From the NCBI GenBank assembly GCA_938005465.1, contig CALLNU010000044.1, positions 1 to 33,070 on the forward strand: a stretch of 33,070 bases of DNA. Reading direction: 5' to 3'. This document shows, in pieces, positions 15,699-23,909 of the stretch. Numbering within the stretch: the first letter of the stretch is position 1; every line of letters begins with the position of its first letter. The translations under genes and the position numbers were made by a program. Under the pieces are notes generated by a model. That model searched no databases. It was not told the origin of the DNA and was given only the letters and a program-made list of their open reading frames with translations. The DNA comes from an uncultured Collinsella sp. GTDB taxonomy: Bacteria > Actinomycetota > Coriobacteriia > Coriobacteriales > Coriobacteriaceae.

Positions 15699-18185
15699 TT
15701 AGACCGAGAAATACTCACTCTCGGCAGATAGGTTTGGCCCCAACCACGGATCGCCATCGAGGAAGAGCTCAGGCCAGCGCTGCATGAACAGCGCCTGCTC
15801 ACGCTTCCAGCGGCGCAGCTTTTCCTCGTTGGCCTCTTCCCTGCCGCGCGAGGTGAACTCGTAGTGGTACAGCTCGGCATGGGGCGTAAAGATGGCGCGG
15901 TAGCCGGCCTCCCACACGCGCAGGCAAAAGTCAGCGTCGTTAAAACCGACGGCGAATTCCTCGTTATAGCCTCCGACCTGTTCAAATACGTCGCGTCGCA
16001 CCATCTGGCAGGCGCCCGTTACGGCGCTAAAGTTGCCCGGGCGCACAGCGCGGGCAAGATAACCCTCGCGCTTTGCCGAGAAGTCCTGGTTGGCATGGGC
16101 AAGTGCTCCACGCACGCCAACCAAAATGCCGGCATGCTGCACCAGATGATCGGCAAAGTAGAGTTTGGCGCCCACCACGCCCGCATCGGGACGCTGCAGA
16201 TAGCCCATCATCTCTTCGATAAAGTCGGGGCTTATGACCTCGGTATCGTTGTTGAGCAGCAGCAGGTAGTCGCCCTTGGCATGCTCCACGCCAAAGTTAA
16301 TGATCTGGGAGTAATTGAACTCACCCGGCCAGTACACAACGCGCGCGATACCCTTGCCTTCGGATGCCGCAGCCACGCGCTCTGGCAGGGTTTCGTAATA
16401 CGCAAACGTCTCCGGGGCTTCGCTGTTGTTCTCCACCAAGACGATCTCGTAATTGGCATACGTTGCCTTCTGAGCGATCGACATCACGCAGGCATCGAGC
16501 GTCTCAATGTGATCCTTGGTGGGAATCACAATGCTCACCAGCGGCGCAGGCTCCGGCAGCGCATAGCGCATGCGGTAGACAAACGGCGTCTCGGTCTCCT
16601 CGACCGTTCCGCAAATGCCCAGCGTGTTAAAGTGGCGCTGAAGCGCAAGGCGCCCGGCTTCAATAGCATACGGCTTGCTATCGGCAGAGCCATCGGCGGT
16701 CGATCCCGGATGAACGCGCCAGTGATACAGCACGTGCGCAACATGCTCAAAGCGCGCGCCCGCTGCAAGACAGCGAAGCGTCAGGTCGTAGTCCTGGGCA
16801 CCCGCAACGTCTTCTGGGGACATGCCAATGTAATCGATGAGCGCCTTCTCCACCATCAGGAAATGCGTCACACAGTTATGGCTATAGAGCAGGTCGGCGT
16901 TGAGCTTGGTCTTAAAGACCGGCTGACCCCACTCCCCCGTTTTCTGAAACATGTCCTCGTCGCAGAACAGGACCTGGGGGCGCTCGCCCTCGGCCGCCTT
17001 ATTCAGCGCGGAAACATACTGGAATAACGCGTCCGGTTCCAGAATGTCGTCATGGTCCAAGAACGCGATGTAGTCTCCAGCCGCCTGCTGAATACCAGCG
17101 TTGGTGTTGAGCACAATGCCGCCGTTGCCGGGCAGCTCAATGCGACGAACGCGCTCATCGTTGGCACTTGCTGCAAGATTGGCCACCGCATCCCATTCGG
17201 GCGAGGCGTCCATAAGCAGCAATTCCCAGTTGTCATAGCTCTGGGCTAGCACCGAGTCCAGCAGCTCGCGCAGGTAGACCCGATCAGTCTTGTAGCACGG
17301 CACCACAATGCTCACGAGCGGTCTATAGGCAAAGGCCGCCGAAGCGACACGCTGGCACGCCAGATCGCCCGGCTTTGCGCGATGTTGCTCAAACCAACGT
17401 CGATAAGCTGCGTCGTCTGCACGCGCGTCCTTCATGCGGTTCCAGCTGTCATCGAACATGCCGTTGTACAGGCGACCATCCATGGCGCAAAACCCGCTTT
17501 GGATCCGCTCTGTGGGATCGTTCACGATCGCGACAAAATCTCGTATATCCTGAGGCATCTCAACACTCAGATACGTTTTATTGACGCGGCAACCGTTGCG
17601 CTGGGGAACATCGACCTGCGATTCAAACACATGCACGGTGACATCGATGGCATTCATATGCGTATCAAAGATCTGGAGCTCAGGTGCGCACTGGGGGTCT
17701 CCAGCCCAGGTAACCTCATAGCGCCACACCGCGCCGGCGTCTGCCGGCAAATAGCGAATGGCATCGATCTCGTAGCGACCGCAGCATTCGCCACGCTGCG
17801 CATCGCGGATAAGCGCGCACAGCGAAGGCTTTGCTTTGTAGTTAATCTTGGATTCCAGCTTGGCCACGCGGCTATCAAGGCGAATGGAGCCCAACCTTTG
17901 GCCATCGGATGCAAAAACGACATCCATCGACGAGTCATCCAAAAACGGAAGCACCAAGACAGCGAGCTCGCGCTCGTAATCGGAAACGGAAGGGCAAAGC
18001 GCCAGCACACGGCCATGATCGACCGGGAGCACCAGCGACGGCACACAAGAACCGCTCGTCGTCGCATGGGCAAACGCTTGAGAACCCTCCTGCTCAATAA
18101 GCGCAGCGACATCCTGACCGGCAAAACGAAGCAGCACAAACAGACGGCCCTGACTGCGGCAAAGTGCCAAACGCTTGATACTCAT
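15699..18185 (-). CDS. Large bifunctional family-2 glycosyltransferase
   Basis: An 828-residue protein, last of five minus-strand glycosyltransferases. Residues 1-~285 have no motif I recognise. A first GT-A domain follows: PLVSIVVPCYKTDRVYLREL, then ELLLMDASPEWDAV, and GDYIAFLDHDDILEPDAL with the DHDD metal site. A second GT-A domain starts at about residue 545: PLVSIVIPTKDHIETLDACV, then YEIVLVENNSE, and GDYLLLLNNDTEVISPDFIE with the NND site. GFNDADFCLRVW and YHYEFTSRGREEANEEKLRR end the protein. Tandem GT-2 proteins like this add two sugars during surface-polysaccharide assembly. It starts one base after the stop of the upstream gene. Its C-terminus is duplicated at 11712-12162. Confidence 0.9.
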   Translation of the reverse strand: MSIKRLALCRSQGRLFVLLRFAGQDVAALIEQEGSQAFAHATTSGSCVPSLVLPVDHGRVLALCPSVSDYERELAVLVLPFLDDSSMDVVFASDGQRLGSIRLDSRVAKLESKINYKAKPSLCALIRDAQRGECCGRYEIDAIRYLPADAGAVWRYEVTWAGDPQCAPELQIFDTHMNAIDVTVHVFESQVDVPQRNGCRVNKTYLSVEMPQDIRDFVAIVNDPTERIQSGFCAMDGRLYNGMFDDSWNRMKDARADDAAYRRWFEQHRAKPGDLACQRVASAAFAYRPLVSIVVPCYKTDRVYLRELLDSVLAQSYDNWELLLMDASPEWDAVANLAASANDERVRRIELPGNGGIVLNTNAGIQQAAGDYIAFLDHDDILEPDALFQYVSALNKAAEGERPQVLFCDEDMFQKTGEWGQPVFKTKLNADLLYSHNCVTHFLMVEKALIDYIGMSPEDVAGAQDYDLTLRCLAAGARFEHVAHVLYHWRVHPGSTADGSADSKPYAIEAGRLALQRHFNTLGICGTVEETETPFVYRMRYALPEPAPLVSIVIPTKDHIETLDACVMSIAQKATYANYEIVLVENNSEAPETFAYYETLPERVAAASEGKGIARVVYWPGEFNYSQIINFGVEHAKGDYLLLLNNDTEVISPDFIEEMMGYLQRPDAGVVGAKLYFADHLVQHAGILVGVRGALAHANQDFSAKREGYLARAVRPGNFSAVTGACQMVRRDVFEQVGGYNEEFAVGFNDADFCLRVWEAGYRAIFTPHAELYHYEFTSRGREEANEEKLRRWKREQALFMQRWPELFLDGDPWLGPNLSAESEYFSV

Positions 18186-19259
18186 CTACACTTCTCGCTT
18201 TCCCAGGGCGTTCGCCGCCATGCGCTTGCAGGCACCCAGACGCCCAAACCTCAAGACGTCGTAATCGAACATGAGCTTTTTGCACGCACGGGCATTGGGG
18301 GCCTTACTGGTAAGCGCCGCGCGCACCATAGCGGCAACAGACGGGGCACATTGTGCAAGCGCAGCATCGCTACCCACAGCAGAACCGGCAAGCGCTGTGG
18401 CAATGGCAGCAAACACCTTGCCGCAGTCCGAACCCAGCAACCTGAGCGCATCGTACAGCACCAGATCGCATAGGAAGTACGCCAGGTCCTCGGCATGCTG
18501 GACATCGAGACCGTCGCGCTGCCAGTCAGCCAGCACCGCGGAGTAAATCTTCACGTGCTCCAGCAGGCGCGTCTCGTCGTCGTAGCGCATGGTGTCCATG
18601 AGCGAACCCTTGCGCGCCACGCGGTAGTCGTACAGCTTGTTCGAAATAAGCGCGGTCTTGCGCGAGCGACCGTACACGGCAAAATCGAAGACCTGGTCCT
18701 CGCCATACTTAACGGTTTCGTCGAACACGATCCCGTTACCCAGCAAAAACTCACGCTTGCAGGCGGTGCGCCATGCAAAGGGGCGAGATGCTTCCTTAAA
18801 CAGTAGGTCGGAGCTATAGCCTTCAAACGACACATCGCGCGGGCTCAGCACATAGTTAAGCCACGGATACCCCGCCTCCAGCGGATACGGATTCGCACCA
18901 AAGGTCAAAACATCACAGCGCTCGCGCTCAAAGGCATCGACGATCACGCGGCATGCATCGGGCGTAAAGCGGTCGTCGGAATCCAAAAACGCGACGATAG
19001 GCGCCGTGGACGCAGCGATGCCTGCATTACGCGCACTCGACAGGCCGCCATTGGGCTTATCGACCAGCGTGAAGCGCGCGTCTTTTTCGCAATAGGCGGC
19101 CGCAATATCGCGCGAGCCATCCGGCGAGCCATCGTTGACCAGCACGCCCTCCCAATCGGGCATGTCCTGCGCAAGCAGGGAGTCCAGGCACCAGGCCAGG
19201 CACTCCTCCACTTTATAGATGGGAACGACAACGGAAATCTTGGGGTTAGCCATAGTCAC
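18186..19259 (-). CDS. Family-2 glycosyltransferase
   Basis: A 357-residue protein. The GT-A fold starts at ISVVVPIYKVEECLAWCLDS, continues with GVLVNDGSPDGS, NGGLSSARNAGIAAS, and APIVAFLDSDDRFTPDA (DSDD nucleotide-sugar/metal site). FDETVKYGEDQVFDFAVYGR follows, the usual acceptor-side ED pair. The ~130-residue helical tail is variable. ATG 19259 or the internal ATG at 19253 could be used. Six bp separate it from the upstream glycosyltransferase, so the genes form an operon for a surface polysaccharide; the sugars cannot be predicted. Confidence 0.9.
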   Translation of the reverse strand: MTMANPKISVVVPIYKVEECLAWCLDSLLAQDMPDWEGVLVNDGSPDGSRDIAAAYCEKDARFTLVDKPNGGLSSARNAGIAASTAPIVAFLDSDDRFTPDACRVIVDAFERERCDVLTFGANPYPLEAGYPWLNYVLSPRDVSFEGYSSDLLFKEASRPFAWRTACKREFLLGNGIVFDETVKYGEDQVFDFAVYGRSRKTALISNKLYDYRVARKGSLMDTMRYDDETRLLEHVKIYSAVLADWQRDGLDVQHAEDLAYFLCDLVLYDALRLLGSDCGKVFAAIATALAGSAVGSDAALAQCAPSVAAMVRAALTSKAPNARACKKLMFDYDVLRFGRLGACKRMAANALGKREV

Positions 19260-19265
19260 TCGCTC

Positions 19266-20384
19266 CTACTGTGCGGCCGGAACGTCATCGGGGTGCGGGT
19301 TGTCGCCGTAGGTGCGCTGATACGTCAGCACGCGCCAGACCAGCGGCAGGCCGCCAATCTTAAAGTAATGCTTAAACGTATTGAGCTTGCCCGGCTTCTT
19401 AAAGTCAAAGCGCGAATCGATATAGGCGCGGGGCGACTTGACCATCAGACGCAAGTCGGTCTCGCCACGCGGATCAAACAGCGACAGGTCAAAGCGACCG
19501 GCATCCCAATCGGCCTTGAGCTCGGACGAGGCTTTCTTCCAAAACTGCTCGCGCAGTTCATCGACCAAGCGCTCATCATTCCAACGGTACGTATCGACCT
19601 TCATGCGCATTAAAATGCCCTGAAGCTGAGCCTTGAGCTCGGGACGCTCGTCCAAAAAGCGCTGCATCTCGACATACTCGTCGCACACGCAAAACACCTT
19701 GTTGGGCGAATTAACGGAGCTCTTCTCGTTATCCTGGCGATAGCACAAAATGGGGTCCGCAATAAACGCGGCACGCTCGGCGCAAGCCCAAACCTTAAAG
19801 TTAAAGCCTGCGTCCTGATACGAGGCACCCGGCGTGGGAAGGAACCGAATCTGATTGTCGTTGAGGAACTCGCGCCGATAGATAGCCGACCAAATGGAAG
19901 GTTTGCGGTAGAAGATGCCCGGGCGATCGACGGGGCGATACGCGGCGCCCGTCATATGCTCGTCGATAATTCCAAACAGCTCACGGCGCTCGCTGGGCGT
20001 GGACCAATACAGGTAAAAGTCGCCCTTAACGACATCGGCATGCTCAGCATCGGCCTTGGCGACCAGCTTTTGGAGCGAATCCTCAAACATAAAGTCGTCG
20101 GACTCAAGGATGCCCACGTACTCGCCGCGCGCCATCTCCAGGCCGCGGTTCATCGAGTCGCCGTAGCCGCTGTTGGCCTTGTCGATCATCTTTACACGGG
20201 GGTCGCGCTCCATGTACTCGCGGATGATATCTGGCGAACTATCGGTAGAACCGTCGTTGATGCAGATGATCTCGATGTCCTTGAGCGTCTGCGCCACGGC
20301 GGAATCGAGGCACTCGCGCAGGTAGCGCTCAACATTGCAGATGGGGACAAGCAGCGAAACTTTAGGGGTATCAGAGTTCTGCAA
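19266..20384 (-). CDS. Family-2 glycosyltransferase, TTG start
   Basis: A 372-residue protein starting KVSLLVPICNVERYLRECLD, then DIEIICINDGSTDSSPDIIR, NSGYGDSMNRGLEMARGEYV, and GILESDDFMFEDSLQ (ESDD site). PSIWSAIYRREFL and TPGASYQDAGFNFKVWA complete the catalytic half. The open frame extends further upstream without an ATG, but AGGAGG lies 5 bases before a TTG at 20384, immediately ahead of the conserved start, so I use that. It is a close paralogue of the gene at 21506-22609. Confidence 0.9.
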   Translation of the reverse strand: MQNSDTPKVSLLVPICNVERYLRECLDSAVAQTLKDIEIICINDGSTDSSPDIIREYMERDPRVKMIDKANSGYGDSMNRGLEMARGEYVGILESDDFMFEDSLQKLVAKADAEHADVVKGDFYLYWSTPSERRELFGIIDEHMTGAAYRPVDRPGIFYRKPSIWSAIYRREFLNDNQIRFLPTPGASYQDAGFNFKVWACAERAAFIADPILCYRQDNEKSSVNSPNKVFCVCDEYVEMQRFLDERPELKAQLQGILMRMKVDTYRWNDERLVDELREQFWKKASSELKADWDAGRFDLSLFDPRGETDLRLMVKSPRAYIDSRFDFKKPGKLNTFKHYFKIGGLPLVWRVLTYQRTYGDNPHPDDVPAAQ

Positions 20385-20458
20385 GAGAACCTCCTGTTGG
20401 ATAGCGTGTAACAGGGTTATTTTAGCAGCCGAGTTGCGGCGGGCGGCAGCGCTTGGAA

Positions 20459-21499
20459 TTAGATAAAGCGCTCCAGGCAGGCTTTGAGACCGCGAGTCGA
20501 AAGATAGAACAGCGTGGCGTCTGCCATCGAAACGCCCGAGGTCGCCGCAACGAGCTTGCGGGCAACACGGCAAACGGCGCCCTTAGCAGGCATATCCGCC
20601 CACTCCGTTCCCAAAAACGTCGTAAGGTCCATGTTGACGCGAGCCGCCACGCGATGGAAGTCATCGGCATCCAAGCGCGCCAGGTCGAACACAATTAGGT
20701 CCAAAAACCAAGTTATCAGCTCGCCGGGGCACAGGTCCAAAAGACCGTAGGCCGCCCAGTCCTCCAAGACCTCCTCGAGCATCCTCATGTGGGCGTCAAG
20801 CTTTTTGGCGCGAGCCTCGGCACTGTTGAACTCGTGCGTCGCCGATTCGCTCTCCATCACGTAGTGGTAGAACTTGTCCGGCATGACGACGGTCTTGCGG
20901 GCAAGCGCATAAGCCGCAAATTGGAAGACGACGTCCTCGCCCAAAGCCAAACCGGGGGCGAAGCGAATGCCTTCGCGATTGAGCAGCTCGCGCAAAAAAG
21001 CCGCACGGCAGGCATAGGGCTGCGCATTCGAATGGAACAGCAGTTGGGGATCACGGGCGCCGAAGGTACCAGCTTTGGGGCTCATGAGTTGCTGGACACG
21101 TTTGGGGGCGGCATCGGCAGGTTCACAGACGCCGCCAAAAACGACGACCTCGGCATCTGACGACTCCATGGCATGCAGCACGCGCTCGACCGTCTGGGCA
21201 TCGATGTAATCGTCGGCGTCCACAAAGAAGACAGTCTCGCCCTCGGCCGCATCGATACCGGTATTTCGAGCGCACGAGACACCGGCGTTTTCCTGGTCAA
21301 TCACCAGTACGCGATCGTCGGCCTGCGCGATCTGGCGCAACACGTTCAACGAATCATCAGTCGAACCGTCGTTGACGCAGACAACCTGAATCGAACGCTC
21401 AGACTGGACCAACAGCGAATCGAGGCATCGCTGAATGGAGCGCGACGAATTGTAGACGGGAACGACAATGGTCGCTTTGGGGGTCAAAGTCTCTCCCAT
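20459..21499 (-). CDS. Family-2 glycosyltransferase
   Basis: A 346-residue protein. The catalytic half runs TIVVPVYNSSRSIQRCLDSL, QVVCVNDGSTDDSLNVL, NAGVSCARNTGIDAAEG, and ETVFFVDADDYIDAQTV (DADD site). APGLALGEDVVFQFAAYALA gives the later ED motif. The C-terminal third is helical and variable, ending LSTRGLKACLERFI. Six bp separate it from the upstream gene. Confidence 0.9.
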   Translation of the reverse strand: MGETLTPKATIVVPVYNSSRSIQRCLDSLLVQSERSIQVVCVNDGSTDDSLNVLRQIAQADDRVLVIDQENAGVSCARNTGIDAAEGETVFFVDADDYIDAQTVERVLHAMESSDAEVVVFGGVCEPADAAPKRVQQLMSPKAGTFGARDPQLLFHSNAQPYACRAAFLRELLNREGIRFAPGLALGEDVVFQFAAYALARKTVVMPDKFYHYVMESESATHEFNSAEARAKKLDAHMRMLEEVLEDWAAYGLLDLCPGELITWFLDLIVFDLARLDADDFHRVAARVNMDLTTFLGTEWADMPAKGAVCRVARKLVAATSGVSMADATLFYLSTRGLKACLERFI

Positions 21500-21505
21500 G
21501 TCGAC

Positions 21506-22609
21506 CTACCCCCTCAGCGATTCGATGAGGAAGGCAGCAACCACACCTGGGCCTCCAACCGAGGCGTAATACTTAGCACGCCCCAAGGCACCATCCGTCG
21601 CAAAACTCGGATGCTCGTCAACCCAGCCCTCAGGATCTTTGAGGATGGCAGCGAGATTTGCGCGCTTCCACGGCTTGAGGTCGTCAAGCGAAAAGTCCCC
21701 GGCGTCCAAGGCCGCTTGGAACTCCTTGGCCATCTGAACCAGGAACTCCTTATAGAACTTAGGCGCCAGGCGCACGTAGTTCCACATGTACGAATCGTAC
21801 TTAATGAGCTGATTGAACTTGAGCATGCGCGCGACGTCATCACTTGCGTGGTCACGGGCATAATCCTCTCGAATCCAACGCTCAATCTCGGCATACTCGG
21901 TATTGACGCAAAAGACCTTAGCCGAAGAATTGACCGAGGAATTCTCGTTGTCCTGGCGATAAGACAACACGGCATCATGAAGGTAAACAGCCTTATCGGC
22001 GCACGCGATCACCTTAAAGGCGAATGACGTGTCCTGAAAGGATGCCCCCGGAGTCGGCAGGAACTTAATGCCGTTGCGCTCAAGAAAATCGCGACGGTAC
22101 ACGGCCGACCAAATCGACGGCTTTTGCTTAAAGAACTGCGTCGTATCGCTCGGGTGCACTGGCTTTCCACATTCCTTGGCTTTAAACATCTCGTGCAGCG
22201 AACGGCGCTCCTCGGGCTTAGACCAGTAGAAATCAAAGTTCGCCTTCGCGAAGTCGGCATTATTGCTATCGGCGGCCGAGACAAGCTTTTCGAGTGCGTC
22301 GGACGCCATAAAGTCATCGGACTCCAGGATGCCAACGTACTTGCCACGCGCCATCTCCAGACCGTGGTTCATCGAGTCGCCGTAGCCGCTGTTGGCCTTG
22401 TCGATCATCTTAACGCGCTCATCGCGCTCCATATACTCGCGGATAATCGCCGGCGAGTTGTCGGTCGACCCGTCGTTAATGCAGATGATCTCAATATCCT
22501 TGAGCGTCTGCGCCAGGGCGGAATCGAGGCACTCGCGCAGGTAGCGCTGAACATTGTAAATGGGAATAAGCAGCGACAGAACAGGGCTGCCAGAGGCGTT
22601 AGTAGACAA
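21506..22609 (-). CDS. Family-2 glycosyltransferase, first gene of the operon
   Basis: A 367-residue protein: SLLIPIYNVQRYLRECLDSA, DIEIICINDGSTDNSPAIIR, NSGYGDSMNHGLEMARGKYV, and GILESDDFMASDALEKLV. QKPSIWSAVYRRDFLERNGI and TPGASFQDTSFAFKVIACAD follow. It is nearly identical in its first 110 residues to the product of 19266-20384, so one arose from the other by duplication. It is the promoter-proximal gene of the five-gene minus-strand cluster. A divergent glycosyltransferase starts 257 bp away. Confidence 0.9.
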   Translation of the reverse strand: MSTNASGSPVLSLLIPIYNVQRYLRECLDSALAQTLKDIEIICINDGSTDNSPAIIREYMERDERVKMIDKANSGYGDSMNHGLEMARGKYVGILESDDFMASDALEKLVSAADSNNADFAKANFDFYWSKPEERRSLHEMFKAKECGKPVHPSDTTQFFKQKPSIWSAVYRRDFLERNGIKFLPTPGASFQDTSFAFKVIACADKAVYLHDAVLSYRQDNENSSVNSSAKVFCVNTEYAEIERWIREDYARDHASDDVARMLKFNQLIKYDSYMWNYVRLAPKFYKEFLVQMAKEFQAALDAGDFSLDDLKPWKRANLAAILKDPEGWVDEHPSFATDGALGRAKYYASVGGPGVVAAFLIESLRG

Positions 22610-22865
22610 ATGTGCTCCTTAGGAAATACCTGTCGTTTCATGGTATCAAAGGGTCAGCGCGCCAGCGGGCGTTTATATAATCTATGGAGCCTCTTGCGGG
22701 CAAAGCAGCCCCACGTCATGCGGCGGACCCGTGGCAGGTTCCTGCGTTTTATTCAAAGCTTGCCGTCAAGGTGCGCCGAGCCTTTACAATAGGACAGTCC
22801 CAAGGACGTATTCGATAGCTTCCGTGCAGCGCATGCGCGCCGCGCGTGAAAGGATATATTGCCCC
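22610..22865. promoter_or_regulatory. Divergent intergenic region between glycosyltransferase genes
   Basis: 256 bp separating two oppositely transcribed glycosyltransferase genes. Promoters for both must lie here, but no single -35/-10 pair is convincing by eye. GAAAGGA 11 bases before ATG 22866 serves the plus-strand gene. Confidence 0.45.
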
Positions 22866-23885
22866 ATGCCTTCAACCCTTCCCGCTCCCATCGATAAGCT
22901 CGCCATTGTCGTCGTTACGTACAAGCGCCAGGAAATCCTGGCCAACTTGTTCGACTCCATGACCGAGCTTACGGCAGCGCCCTGGCGCATCGTGATTGTC
23001 GATAACGAGAATTCGCGCGAGACCGAGGCCATGTGCGCCGCATTTAACGAGCGCCTGGCCAACCTGTGGGGCATCGACACCGAGCAGCCCGACGCGCAGG
23101 GCGGCACCGACCGCGTTATCTACGCGCCGCAGCTTGAAAACGGTGGCGGCGCGGGCGGCTTCTCCGCCGGCACCAAGTGCGCCTACGACCTGGGCGCCCA
23201 GTGGTTCTGGGTGATGGACGACGACGTGCTCGTCATCCCCGAAGGCATCGAGCGTCTTGCCAAGTGGACCGACCGCTACGATGTCATCCAGGGTTCGCGC
23301 CTGGACTTTGACGGCGGCGCCTTCTTTTGGCAATACCAACTCATCCTTTCACTCGGCATTCCCAACCCTGTCGCCAAGTGGGACCTGGGACCCGAGGGCT
23401 ACCGCGCCATGAACCAGCTATGCTTTGAGGGCGGCATGTTCTCGCGCCGCGTGGTCGACAAGATCGGCCTGCCCGATGCGCGATTCTTCATCTACGGCGA
23501 CGATGCCTGCTATGGTTACGTGGCCAGCCAGCACTTCCCCGCCGCCGTTGTGGCCGACCTGGTGCTCAAGCGCGCCCGCGCCGTCTCTAACTGGGATATC
23601 GCCGGCAAGCGCCAGCTCAACTCCACGAGCGACACCAACCGTTACTACATCATGCGCAACCGCGGTTATCTGGCACGCTACATGCAGATCTACGGCGACT
23701 ACCACCCTATGCTGTTCCGTCTGGGCAACGCCGCGACCTTCTGCAAGGAATTCATTCGCCTGGCCGCGGTCGACAAGTGCTTTAAGACCGGCATTCCGGA
23801 GCTGCGCCGAGGTATGAAGGACGCCCGCAAGATCATCAAGGATCCCAACTGGAAGCCCATGCCGCCCCTGAAGGACGCGGAGTAA
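22866..23885 (+). CDS. GlfT-like family-2 glycosyltransferase
   Basis: A 339-residue protein: LAIVVVTYKRQEILANLFDS, then RIVIVDNENSRETEAM, ENGGGAGGFSAGTKCAYDLG, and WFWVMDDDVLVIPEGI. The DDD site and the GGAGGF segment are characteristic of galactofuranosyltransferase-type (GlfT/WbbL-like) enzymes. NQLCFEGGMFSRRVVDKIGL and FIYGDDACYGYV give the later acidic motif. It probably adds galactofuranose or a similar sugar to a polysaccharide or lipid carrier; the sugar is inference. The frame is open from 22731, but ATG 22866 matches the family start. Confidence 0.9.
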   Translation: MPSTLPAPIDKLAIVVVTYKRQEILANLFDSMTELTAAPWRIVIVDNENSRETEAMCAAFNERLANLWGIDTEQPDAQGGTDRVIYAPQLENGGGAGGFSAGTKCAYDLGAQWFWVMDDDVLVIPEGIERLAKWTDRYDVIQGSRLDFDGGAFFWQYQLILSLGIPNPVAKWDLGPEGYRAMNQLCFEGGMFSRRVVDKIGLPDARFFIYGDDACYGYVASQHFPAAVVADLVLKRARAVSNWDIAGKRQLNSTSDTNRYYIMRNRGYLARYMQIYGDYHPMLFRLGNAATFCKEFIRLAAVDKCFKTGIPELRRGMKDARKIIKDPNWKPMPPLKDAE

Positions 23886-23909
23886 CGGAAGCCGGAAACA
23901 CCTCGGCGC

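Noticed and set aside
15864..17027. Long plus-strand open frame opposite the glycosyltransferase
   Set aside because: A shadow of a GC-rich gene on the other strand; no ribosome-binding site or motifs.
17382..18473. 363-codon plus-strand open frame
   Set aside because: Lies antisense across two clear glycosyltransferase genes and has no family motif.
21173..22027. 284-codon plus-strand open frame
   Set aside because: Antisense shadow spanning the junction of two glycosyltransferase genes.
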